Source: OMOG01 sp041485845 (GTDB lineage: Bacteria; Acidobacteriota; Terriglobia; Bryobacterales; Bryobacteraceae). From it: 13,643 nucleotides of DNA. The position numbers and the translations under genes are program-made. Numbering within the stretch: the first letter of the stretch is position 1; each line of letters starts with the position of its first letter. This document shows positions 6,193 to 12,833 of the stretch, in pieces. The DNA lies in the NCBI GenBank assembly GCA_041485845.1, contig JBGPKH010000187.1:1-13643 (forward strand), written 5' to 3'. Below the pieces are notes generated by a model. That model was given only the letters and a program-made list of their open reading frames with translations. It was not told the DNA's origin and searched no databases.

Positions 6193-6275
6193 TCGCGGCT
6201 CAGTCACGCACCTCCTGCCGAGCCGCGGCCGAAGGGAGCGGCCCCGAAAGTGGAAATATTATTTCGTGACTCGCC

Positions 6276-6443
6276 CTAATCCGGTTCCGCCTCCGCCGCA
6301 GCCCTGCGATACCGCGGCCGGGGCTTCTTCGGCGCGCCGACCATGACGTATGGGTCCTCGGGCAGTTCCGGATCGCGCTTGAAGAACCGTCTGATCCGGT
6401 TCAGCAGTTGCTGGATTCGGGAGTATGGGTGTCGGCGATGCAC
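6276..6443 (-). CDS. 55-residue basic conserved-type small protein
   Basis: Begins at GTG 6443, not at any upstream start, because a perfect AGGAGG (6455 to 6450) sits 6 bases before it. The product has a basic N-terminal half (HRRHPYSRIQQLLNRIRRFF), then KRDPELPEDPYVMVGAPKKP, then an Arg/Ala tail. From memory, a PY-x-x-VGAPKKPRP segment recurs in short hypothetical proteins of Acidobacteriota, but I cannot name a function. No membrane segment or signal peptide is present. The first half could form an amphipathic basic helix. It follows the MBL-rhodanese gene by 22 bases, so it is the last gene of that minus-strand operon and is translated efficiently from its own ribosome binding site. Confidence 0.8.
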   Translation of the reverse strand: MHRRHPYSRIQQLLNRIRRFFKRDPELPEDPYVMVGAPKKPRPRYRRAAAEAEPD

Positions 6444-6449
6444 GTCACG

Positions 6450-6455
6450 CCTCCT
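6450..6455 (-). promoter_or_regulatory. Perfect AGGAGG ribosome binding site of the 55-residue protein
   Basis: Read on the minus strand, AGGAGG is separated by six bases from GTG 6443. It fixes a GTG start and places the gene start 22 bases after the preceding stop codon. Confidence 0.75.
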
Positions 6456-6465
6456 CAGCCATCCA

Positions 6466-7878
6466 TCATACTCCCGCTCCTGCCTCCGCCACGTCTTCGC
6501 GCGGCGCCACTGCCGGCAGTCCCGCGCCCGACCAGGCATCGAAACCGCCGAGCACATTCATGAGCCGTTTGAAGCCGTGAGCCTCCAGCAGGCTGCACGC
6601 AATGGCGCTGCGATATCCGCTCTTGCAGTGAACCGCCGTCAGCCTTTGCGGGTCGAGCGACGACAGCCCGGCGCGAAGCTGATCGAGCGGGCGCAGCACC
6701 GCGCCCGGCACGTGCCCTTGCTGAAACTCCCGCGGCCTGCGCACGTCCACCAAGCAAAGCTCGGGATGGCCGACCATTTCGGCGCTCAGCTCGTGAACCT
6801 GGATCTGCCCGATTTCCGCCAGCGGCAGCCCCGCTTCCGTCCATCCAGTGATTCCGTCCTTCAGCCTTCCCACCACCCGCTCGATGCCCACGCGCGACAG
6901 CCGCAGGCGCGCTTCATCGGCGGCCTGGTGGTCCTCGGAGACCAGAATCAGGTCGCAGTCCAGCCCCAGGATGGCGCCCGCCCACGCCGCGAACTGGCCG
7001 CCCAGCCCGATCTGAATCGACCCCGGGATGTGCGCCGAACAGTACTCGGTGGCGGTCCGCGTGTCCAGCACGGTCACGCCCTGCTGCTGCCGCCGCAACA
7101 CTTCGGCCGGCGACAGCACCGCCATTGGCGGCAGGCTCTCGATCGGCGGAGCGCCATGGCGGTTCACGTCCACGTCGCGCTGGAAGTACTCGGGCCTGGC
7201 CGGCAGATCCTGCGTCATCCGCTCGATGAACTGCTCCCGGCTCATGGCTTGCAGCGCGTAATTCGTCCGCCGCTCCCGCCCGATAGTCGAATTGCGGTCG
7301 GCGCTGATATTCCGCCCGCACATGGAGCCGGCGCCGTGCGCGGGGTACACGCGGACCTCGTCGGGCAGCACGAGCAGCTTGTGGTGCAGGCTGTCGTACA
7401 GCAGTCCGGCGAGCTCCTGCGGCGTGTGACCCTCGGAGAGGTCGGGCCTGCCGACATCCCCGATGAACAATGTGTCGCCGGTGAGCACCGCCACCGGATC
7501 GCCGCCGCGCTCCAGGTCGGTGACCACCACGCTGATGCTCTCGAGGGTGTGGCCGGGCGTCTGGACGAAGCGCAAACGGCACTTCCCGAACTCGATCTCA
7601 TCGCCGTCGCGCACGGCCCGATGCGGGAACGTGGCCCCGGAGCCATCGCCCAGGTAGATGGTGGCGCCGGTCGATTGCGCCAGTTCCTGGTGCCCCGAAA
7701 CGAAGTCCGCATGCAAGTGCGTCTCGACGATGTGGCGGATTTCGAGGCCGTGCTCCCGCGCGGTGTCCAGGTAGATGTGGACGTCGCGCTGCGGATCGAC
7801 CACCGCGGCGACTCCTTCCGAGCCGATCAGGTACGAGGCGTGGGCCAGGCACCCCAGGTAGAACTGCTCCAGTATCAC
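6466..7878 (-). CDS. MBL-fold persulfide dioxygenase-like protein with two rhodanese domains
   Basis: From GTG 7878 the protein is 470 residues and opens ILEQFYLGCLAHASYLIG, the usual start of this family; an in-frame TTG at 7896 would add six residues. Residues 1-235 are an ETHE1-type metallo-beta-lactamase domain: ETHLHADFVSGH (H54, H56, D58, H63), TPGHTLES (H110), GDTLF (D135) and YPAHGAG (H181). These enzymes oxidise glutathione persulfide to sulfite using iron. Residues ~255-350 are a rhodanese domain whose active-site loop reads LVSEDHQ with no cysteine, so it is probably inactive. Residues ~360-460 are a second rhodanese with an intact CKSGYRS loop (Cys418). Predicted role: cytosolic sulfide/persulfide detoxification, with sulfur passed between domains. 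It is co-directional with the upstream phosphoesterase, gap ~105 bp, with no clear ribosome binding site. Confidence 0.93.
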   Translation of the reverse strand: MILEQFYLGCLAHASYLIGSEGVAAVVDPQRDVHIYLDTAREHGLEIRHIVETHLHADFVSGHQELAQSTGATIYLGDGSGATFPHRAVRDGDEIEFGKCRLRFVQTPGHTLESISVVVTDLERGGDPVAVLTGDTLFIGDVGRPDLSEGHTPQELAGLLYDSLHHKLLVLPDEVRVYPAHGAGSMCGRNISADRNSTIGRERRTNYALQAMSREQFIERMTQDLPARPEYFQRDVDVNRHGAPPIESLPPMAVLSPAEVLRRQQQGVTVLDTRTATEYCSAHIPGSIQIGLGGQFAAWAGAILGLDCDLILVSEDHQAADEARLRLSRVGIERVVGRLKDGITGWTEAGLPLAEIGQIQVHELSAEMVGHPELCLVDVRRPREFQQGHVPGAVLRPLDQLRAGLSSLDPQRLTAVHCKSGYRSAIACSLLEAHGFKRLMNVLGGFDAWSGAGLPAVAPREDVAEAGAGV

Positions 7879-7961
7879 GTGAGAAGAGTAGAACAAGCCA
7901 TGGGAAAAAGCAAGATCTTGCCGGCCTTCGAAAAAGGGGCCAGGGGCCGGGGCCAGCCCTC

Positions 7962-7983
7962 GCCGGCCTCGATTCGCGCCGGC
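7962..7983. other. Palindromic GCCGGC pair between phosphoesterase and MBL gene
   Basis: GCCGGC at 7962-7967 and 7978-7983 can pair around a ten-base loop directly after the phosphoesterase stop codon (minus strand). There is no T-run. The rest of the 7879-7983 gap is GC-rich with a repeated GGGGCC pattern and no gene. Confidence 0.3.
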
Positions 7984-9216
7984 TTACCCGCGAGTCAACT
8001 CATACACTGTGATCTCCGGAGGCGCCCCGATCCGGATCGGCACCCCGATCGTCCCGATGCCCCGATTCACGTAGAGCTGCCCGCCGGGCTTCTCGAACCA
8101 CCCCGACACGTACGGCGTCACCAGCCGCGAAGGCGCAATCTCCGGGCTGATGAACTCCAGCGCCACCTGCCCGCCGTGCGTATGTCCCGCCATGCTGAGG
8201 TCGATGCCCAACGCGGCCGCGCGATCGAAGGTGTCCGGATTGTGGCTGAGCAGAATGTTGGCGAGGTCCCGCGAAACGAGCTGCTCGAGTCCTTCCAGGA
8301 ACCGGTGCACCACCCGAGTGCCACCCGGACCGAAACGCCGCAGGCTCTGGAAATCGATCCCGATGAGGTTGAATGACTCTCCGCGGGTGGCAATCTCTAC
8401 GCGTTCCTGCCGCAGAATCCGGAAGCCGGCGTGCCGGAACAACTCCGTGATCGAATCCTCCACGTGCGCCCACGCATCGTGATTCCCCAGGCAGCCGTAG
8501 ACGCCGAACGGCGCACGCAGCCCCGCAAGCGCGTCGACCGCGGCCCCCTGCGTGGCGCCGTCCCAGGTCACGAAATCGCCGGTCAGCACCGTCAGGTCGG
8601 GCTTCAACGCATTGGCGATCGCCACGTACTTGCGAATCTCCCGCTCCGGCATGAACGGCCCGATGTGAATGTCGGAGAGCTGGGCAATGCGGAATCCCTC
8701 GAAGGCCTTGGGCAGGCGCGCCAGGCGGATACGCTTCCCGGTCGTCTCCAGGTTCAGCCGGCCCCACAACAACCCGTACGACCCGGCCACGAACGGCGCG
8801 CCCGCCGCTACCGTCGCGGTCCGCTCCAGAAACTGCCGGCGTCCCGGCGATTCCAGGGGCGCTGCGGATTTCCGGGCAACCAGCCGCCGGCGCGCGAACG
8901 ACACGGCCTTCGCCGCCAGCCTCGCGATGGCGAACAGGACCACCACCAGAAATCCGACTACCGAGCTGCCCACCCACCACTGGAAAGGCGCGGCCAGCAG
9001 CGCCGTGCCGATGGTCATGCGGGTAGGGCTCGGGCTGTTCGAAAACCACCGGAAGTTGTAAGCCATCAGGGCGAAGTACAGAACCAGCACGGCCGCGCTG
9101 GCAACAATCCGCGCCTTCGCCGTGCGCGTGTGTTTGCGGAGCCAGGAATGCGCCTGCCACGCCCAATAGAGCTGGCTGGCGACGAAGATCGACAGGATGA
9201 CGTTCATCAAAGACAT
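7984..9216 (-). CDS. Membrane-anchored calcineurin-like metallophosphoesterase
   Basis: A 410-residue protein. Hydrophobic helices lie near 4-22, 36-54, 67-80 and 84-104. A twin-arginine-like GRRQFLERTATVAAG follows at 125-139, leading into a hydrophobic stretch. The soluble domain (175-405) has all metallophosphoesterase blocks: LSDIHIG (D182, H184), GDFVTWDG (D214), GNHD (245-247), LLSHNPD (H325) and GHTHGG (H345, H347). It resembles YaeI/YpbG-type membrane phosphoesterases; related enzymes cleave lipid-linked pyrophosphates such as UDP-diacylglucosamine, but the substrate here cannot be read. The internal RR motif behind several helices suggests the domain is placed across the membrane. 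Two in-frame ATGs (9216, 9207) lack a Shine-Dalgarno; 9216 is used. It follows the FKBP gene by 82 bp. Confidence 0.92.
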   Translation of the reverse strand: MSLMNVILSIFVASQLYWAWQAHSWLRKHTRTAKARIVASAAVLVLYFALMAYNFRWFSNSPSPTRMTIGTALLAAPFQWWVGSSVVGFLVVVLFAIARLAAKAVSFARRRLVARKSAAPLESPGRRQFLERTATVAAGAPFVAGSYGLLWGRLNLETTGKRIRLARLPKAFEGFRIAQLSDIHIGPFMPEREIRKYVAIANALKPDLTVLTGDFVTWDGATQGAAVDALAGLRAPFGVYGCLGNHDAWAHVEDSITELFRHAGFRILRQERVEIATRGESFNLIGIDFQSLRRFGPGGTRVVHRFLEGLEQLVSRDLANILLSHNPDTFDRAAALGIDLSMAGHTHGGQVALEFISPEIAPSRLVTPYVSGWFEKPGGQLYVNRGIGTIGVPIRIGAPPEITVYELTRG

Positions 9217-9298
9217 ACGGGTTCGTAGGCGGTCTGCTCTCTGGTTCCTGTCTTTAATGTAGCGTTCTTTTCACCCGCGGTGGTTTCAGCCGCGCCTC

Positions 9299-10060
9299 TC
9301 AGCGCCCGGCGGCCACGATGTCGAGCAGTTCGATCTCGAAGATGAGAGTCGCGCCGCCGGGAATCGACGGGTTCCCGCGGTCTCCGTACGCCAGGTCGGA
9401 CGGGCAAACCAATTGCGCCTTCCCCCCGACCTTCATCTTCTGCACCCCCTCGGTCCAGCACTTAATGACCCCGGTGAGCGGGAACTGCGCCGGCTCGTTG
9501 CGCTTGTAGGAACTGTCGAACTCGGTCCCGTTGGTGAGCGTGCCGCGGTAGTTGACCTTGACCGTGTCGGAAGCTTTCGGCGAGGCGCCGGCGCCGGCCT
9601 TCAGTTGGCGATAGATCAACCCCGAGTCCGTCTTGATGGCGCCGGGCTCGGCCGCGGCCTTCGCGAGATACGCTCCCGAAGCGGCCTTTTGCTTTCCGGC
9701 CACGCGTGCGCTGCGTGCGCCAGAGAGCGCGCCGATCTTCGGCGTCCACGCGTTCATATCGAGTGCCGGTTTGCCCGCCGCTGCGTCGCTGAGCGCGCGC
9801 TTGACGATCTCCAACTCCGCGGGAGACAGGTCGAACTGTGACAGCGACCGGTACATCGAAAGGCCCAGGGCATAGATGGCCTTCTCGTCGTCGGTAGCCA
9901 GCGCCGGCGCGGCGGACTTCGGCGCTCCCACCGGGGCTTTGGGAGGCGCGCCCTTCGTCGCGCCCGTCCCCGCAGCCTTCGGCGCCGCTGCCGGGGCCTT
10001 CGGCGGCGCGCCACCCTGCGCCATCAACAGGATTGGTAGAAAGAATGACAATACTCGCAT
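9299..10060 (-). CDS. Secreted FKBP-type peptidyl-prolyl cis-trans isomerase
   Basis: A 253-residue protein with a short signal peptide (MRVLSFFLPILLMAQ). A low-complexity linker of Ala/Pro/Lys follows with APPKAP twice (18-23, 38-43). Residues ~57-135 are an FKBP_N-like helical dimerisation region (DDEKAIYALGLSMYRSL). The FKBP domain spans ~145-250 with DSGLIYRQL, VKVNYRGTLTNGTEFDSSY, WTEGVQKMKVGG, YGDRGNPSIPGGATLIFEIE. It would fold proline-containing proteins in the periplasm, like FkpA/Mip. Start: ATG 10060 has AAGGA only one base upstream, which is too close. TTG three codons in is 10 bases from that AAGGA and also possible. It is the first gene of the minus-strand run, divergent from the membrane/Xre operon. 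Confidence 0.92.
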   Translation of the reverse strand: MRVLSFFLPILLMAQGGAPPKAPAAAPKAAGTGATKGAPPKAPVGAPKSAAPALATDDEKAIYALGLSMYRSLSQFDLSPAELEIVKRALSDAAAGKPALDMNAWTPKIGALSGARSARVAGKQKAASGAYLAKAAAEPGAIKTDSGLIYRQLKAGAGASPKASDTVKVNYRGTLTNGTEFDSSYKRNEPAQFPLTGVIKCWTEGVQKMKVGGKAQLVCPSDLAYGDRGNPSIPGGATLIFEIELLDIVAAGR

Positions 10061-10095
10061 TTCCTTAGGCTAGCATCAGCACTCAGCAGACAAAC

Positions 10096-10124
10096 TTGAC
10101 ATAAAGTAAAATAAACTTTACATT
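10096..10124 (+). promoter_or_regulatory. Sigma-70 promoter of the membrane-Xre-DinB operon
   Basis: TTGACA (10096-10101), 17 bases, then TACATT (10119-10124). The -35 is perfect, the spacing ideal and the -10 matches four of six. The block is very AT-rich against GC-rich surroundings. Expected transcription start is near 10131, about 20 bases before ATG 10152. Confidence 0.75.
10102..10120. promoter_or_regulatory. Palindromic operator candidate between -35 and -10
   Basis: TAAAGT (10102-10107) and ACTTTA (10115-10120) form a perfect six-base dyad with a seven-base AT-only spacer. It fills the promoter spacer and touches the -10 box. A bound dimer would block RNA polymerase. The obvious candidate repressor is the Xre protein encoded in this same operon, implying autoregulation. 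Confidence 0.55.
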
Positions 10125-10151
10125 ACGAACAGGTTGTTTTACTATCTGAGC

Positions 10152-10583
10152 ATGCCAACTGGATTGAAACCAGCCACTCCGGAGCGTCGCCCGGCAGCAG
10201 GCTGCGCGCGACGGGCATCGCGCCGCCAAGCTTCCTGGGCCATCGTCTTTTTCTTGTCTCAAGCCATAGGGTATTTCGTCCTGCGACGGGTGTCCCTCCC
10301 CGCCGCGGCACGCTATCTGATTCCAGCGATCCCGTTGCTAGCCGGGTTCTTCTACATCCGCGCGATGGTCACCGACATCCGCCGTCAGATGGACGAGTTG
10401 CAACTTCGCATCTACCTCGAGGCTGCGGCGGTCGTGGTTTGCGGCCTCTTTATTCTGATGCTGGTCTACCCCCTGCTGGAGGCCGCCCATCTCGTCGGGC
10501 CCCTGAATTACCTGATCGTGCTGGGGCTTATCTTCGTCCTCGGCCTGGTGGGATACCTCAGCGCCGTGAGGCGGTATCGATGA
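10152..10583 (+). CDS. Four-helix membrane protein paired with Xre regulator
   Basis: Using ATG 10152 the product is 143 residues; a TTG at 10134 is too near the predicted transcription start. After a basic N-terminus (ERRPAAGCARRASRR) there are four hydrophobic helices: about 28-44, 53-72, 86-108 and 118-139. Between helices 2 and 3 lies DIRRQMDELQLRIYLEA, a charged motif I recall as typical of the small membrane proteins encoded just before YozG-like Xre regulators. The stop overlaps the next start as ATGA, so the two are translationally coupled. Function is unknown. By position it may control, or be controlled with, the Xre protein at the membrane. Confidence 0.85.
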   Translation: MPTGLKPATPERRPAAGCARRASRRQASWAIVFFLSQAIGYFVLRRVSLPAAARYLIPAIPLLAGFFYIRAMVTDIRRQMDELQLRIYLEAAAVVVCGLFILMLVYPLLEAAHLVGPLNYLIVLGLIFVLGLVGYLSAVRRYR

Positions 10584-10801
10584 AGAGCCGCCTCCGCGTC
10601 CTGCGCGCGGAACGCGAGTGGTCGCAGGCCGACCTGGCCGCGCGCCTGGGCGTGTCGCGCCAGACGGTGAACGCCATCGAGACCGGCAAGTACGACCCCA
10701 GTCTTCCCCTGGCGTTCCAAATGTCCGATCTGTTTCAGATACGGATTGAAGATATCTTCCAGCCGAACAGTCACAGGAAAGAGGAATCCGATGAGAACTG
10801 A
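10580..10801 (+). CDS. Xre-family helix-turn-helix regulator
   Basis: A 73-residue protein starting at ATG 10580, which overlaps the previous stop by four bases (ATGA). It is almost entirely one HTH_3 domain: LRVLRAEREWSQADLAARLG, then VSRQTVNAIETGKYDPSLPL, then a leucine-rich closing helix and IEDIFQP. SQADLAARLGVSRQTVNAIE is the DNA-recognition unit. Proteins of this YozG-like group are short, lack a sensor domain and commonly regulate their own operon. A palindrome in the operon promoter (10102-10120) is the likely target. The 3' end overlaps the next gene by 11 bases. Confidence 0.92.
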   Translation: MKSRLRVLRAEREWSQADLAARLGVSRQTVNAIETGKYDPSLPLAFQMSDLFQIRIEDIFQPNSHRKEESDEN

Positions 10802-11745
10802 ATCCGTAGTGCCCTGGGTCGCCGTTGCGCTGACCCTCGGGGCACTGGTTGGAGCCGCATATCCCCAGAGCGGGCCGGCCACGGCCTTTGCGGGCGATTG
10901 GAAAGCGTCGCTCGAAGCCGGCGGTAAGTCGCTGCGCCTGGTCTTGCACGCCACGCTGGCGGAGTCCGCATACTCCGCGTCGCTCGACAGCCTCGACCCG
11001 GCCGCATTCGCCCTTCCCGTGGACGCCATCCGCATCGATACCGCCCATCTGCACTTCGAAATGAGCAGGCTGGGCGCGCGCTTCGACGGCGATTGGAATC
11101 CCGCGACGCTCCAGTTCGAAGGTCAATGGCAGCAGGGCCCCACCGCTCTGCCGCTGCAATGGAAGCGTGCGCCGGCCAGCGGCGCCGCGCCGGACCGTCC
11201 CATGTCGCAGGAGGATCGTGAGTATCTCGGGGCTTACCTGAAGAAGACTCAGGACGACTTACTCCGCTCCATCGCCCAACTGACTCCGGCCCAGTGGACT
11301 TATCGGCCGGACCCCCGCCCGCTGGTCGATCGCCCAGTGTGTGGAGCGCCTGCTGATCGAGGAGCGGACGCTGTTCCCGGCAGTGACCCGCCAGATCGTC
11401 CGCATCCCCCTGCCGGAAGGCCAGGCTCGAACCGATCGAAAGCAGGATGAACGGATCATCCAATACATGACCGGCCGCCGCCAGAAAGTGAGTGCCGCCG
11501 AGTCCGTGCAGCCCCGCGGCAAACTCGTCACATTGAAGGAAGGCATCGCGCAGTTCTCCAAAGCCCGGGGCGAAACCATCGAGTGGGTGCGCGCCGCGCC
11601 GGCCGGCCTCCGCGGCCACGGAACCACTAATCCCACGTTCCACTACCTGGACGCCTACGGCTACCTCCTGGTCCTGGCTGCGCATTCCGCCCGCCACACT
11701 GCCCAGATCGTAGAGGTCAAAACCGCGCCCGGCTACCCGAAGTAG
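10791..11745 (+). pseudogene. Secreted DinB-like protein with N-terminal beta module, frameshifted
   Basis: ATG 10791 follows AAAGAGGA and overlaps the Xre gene. The protein has a signal peptide (VAVALTLGALVGAAYPQSG). Residues ~33-127 form a beta-rich module (FAGDWKASLEAGGKSLRLVL, SYSASLDSLD-like pattern, FEGQWQQGPTALPLQWKR). I recall this module at the front of many Acidobacteriota hydrolases. A DinB-like four-helix domain begins at REYLGAYLKKTQDDLL. The frame breaks at the C5 run 11312-11316. Dropping one C gives RPDPARWSIAQCVERLLIEE, which continues in the frame that ends at 11745. The closing HSARHTAQI is the DinB metal-site helix. The first usual His is replaced by Arg (CVERL). Without the repair the first frame ends at 11450. 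This may be a sequencing indel or real decay; the repaired length is about 317 residues. Confidence 0.85.
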
Positions 11746-12687
11746 GTTGTGGGCCAGGCGTCCCGATACACCCGACCGGCTGCCCCTTCGTAATCGGCGG
11801 CGTCGCCACGATGTACAGGACCAGGCCGTCGATCGGCGCCTCCACCAATGCCATCCGCTCGCCGAAAAAGTCGGTGATCTCGGCCAGCGCCGCGCCCTTC
11901 GACACGGTCTGATCCGGCTCCACGCGCGGATACAGGATGCCGGTCTCCGGGCTCGCAATCACCACCGACGGATCCAAATAAACCGCGTGTGCCAGCGGCG
12001 CCGGCCCCGCATCGAGCATCCGCAAATGCAACAACACCCCGTGAATCCCTTCCACGATCCGCGCCACCGATGCCGCATCGGTGGTCCCCAGGAATCCGCT
12101 TTCCACGGTCATCGCCGGCTTGCCGCGCGTGATCGCCGTCGTCGAGCAGTAGAGCGACCGCGCCGGGTCGGTCGGACGCCCGCGGTCGATCAGAATATGG
12201 TCGATTCCGAATGCCAGCGCCAGTCCCGCGATGGCATCGTCCATCTCCGGACGCCCCGTAACGGTCTGATATACGTAGGGCCGCAGCCACTCGTTCCCGT
12301 CGCCGCAGTGCAGGTCCAGCACATGTCGGCCTTCTCGATCACCTCCTTGGTGATCGCCCAGGCGATGCGCTCGGAAACCGTGCCGTCTTGCTTCCCCGGA
12401 TACACACGGTTCAGGTTCTTCCCGTCGACCGGGCTGAAGTACACCGTGCGGCCCAGGAACGAAGGCATGTTGGCCACCTGGACCATCACGATCGTGCCGC
12501 TCAGTTGCGCGGGGGCGATCTGCCCCCGGAACTGCTGCAACGCGAGGATCGGCGGATACTCGTAGCCGTGATTGCCGGCAATCAGCGCCAGCACCGGACC
12601 GGGCCGAGCGCCGCGGACGGTGGTCACCGGAATCCGGGCGCCGGGATCGGCTCCGGCCGGAACCTCGAGGATACGGGACTCGATCAT
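11717..12687 (-). pseudogene. AspA/AstE-type succinylglutamate desuccinylase/aspartoacylase, frameshifted
   Basis: From ATG 12687 the N-terminal frame reads IESRILEVPAG, GPVLALIAGNHGYEYPP (zinc ligands H40 and E43), GTIVMVQVANMPSF and DGKNLNRVYPG. It runs to IEKAD at 12325. The next expected motif, VLDLHCGDGNEWLRPY (third zinc-ligand His), is in a different frame starting at 12322. One base missing at 12321-12327 explains this. The C-terminal half holds VESGFLG and a barrel-sandwich-like domain (ILYPRVEPDQTVSKGAALAE). The family are zinc-dependent N-acyl amino acid hydrolases; the substrate is not readable. Repaired length is about 323 residues. The 3' end overlaps the DinB gene by 29 bases, convergent. 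The start is probably leaderless (-10 six bases upstream). Confidence 0.87.
12336..12356 (-). other. Internal hairpin and perfect anti-Shine-Dalgarno match upstream of the AspA frame break
   Basis: On the minus strand AAGGAGGTGATC (12348 to 12337) is a 12-base match to the complement of the conserved 16S rRNA 3' end. It is embedded in the perfect repeat CGATCACC/GGTGATCG (12336-12343, 12349-12356). It encodes KEVI in the protein and lies about 15 bases before the frame break. It may be chance. Confidence 0.4.
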
Positions 12688-12693
12688 CGCCAC

Positions 12694-12722
12694 ATTGTAC
12701 CCGAGCGCTGTTGGGTTCTCCA
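12694..12722 (-). promoter_or_regulatory. Promoter of the AspA-like gene, leaderless
   Basis: Minus strand: TGGAGA (12722 to 12717), 17 bases, then TACAAT (12699 to 12694). The -10 matches five of six and ends six bases before ATG 12687, so the transcript would start at or next to the start codon. No Shine-Dalgarno is present. Confidence 0.45.
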
Positions 12723-12833
12723 CACCCACCCGCTTGCGTGAAAAGCCCCAAAAACCGTCCACAAGGCGTTGAAATTTAAGACATTAAGGTATGGAACTTG
12801 TCGTGCAAGAGTGCCCGCCGGGCGAACACAGCG

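Larger units (their letters stand above)
5940..6275. other. Structured gap between convergent transcription units
   Basis: No convincing gene lies in these 336 bases. They hold a series of inverted repeats: CCGGCT/AGCCGG (5965-5982), ATCAAC/GTTGAT (5987-6008), a GGCG-GTTT-CGCC hairpin near 6030, a 12-bp perfect pair (6093-6148), GGGCCG/CGGCCC (6160-6174) and GGCCG/CGGCC (6227-6243). They could be bidirectional terminators, a structured RNA or an insertion-element relic. Confidence 0.5.

Noticed and set aside
6343..8376. A 677-codon plus-strand open frame
   Set aside because: It is the reverse-complement shadow of the MBL-rhodanese and phosphoesterase genes, which have complete catalytic motifs. 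Its product is His/Arg/Gln-rich with no domain.
10134..10151. TTG start for the membrane protein
   Set aside because: The promoter places transcription start near 10131, leaving no leader; ATG 10152 fits better.
12769..12795. TTGAAA...TATGGA as citrate synthase promoter
   Set aside because: Spacing of 15 and a poor -10 match; not strong enough to list.
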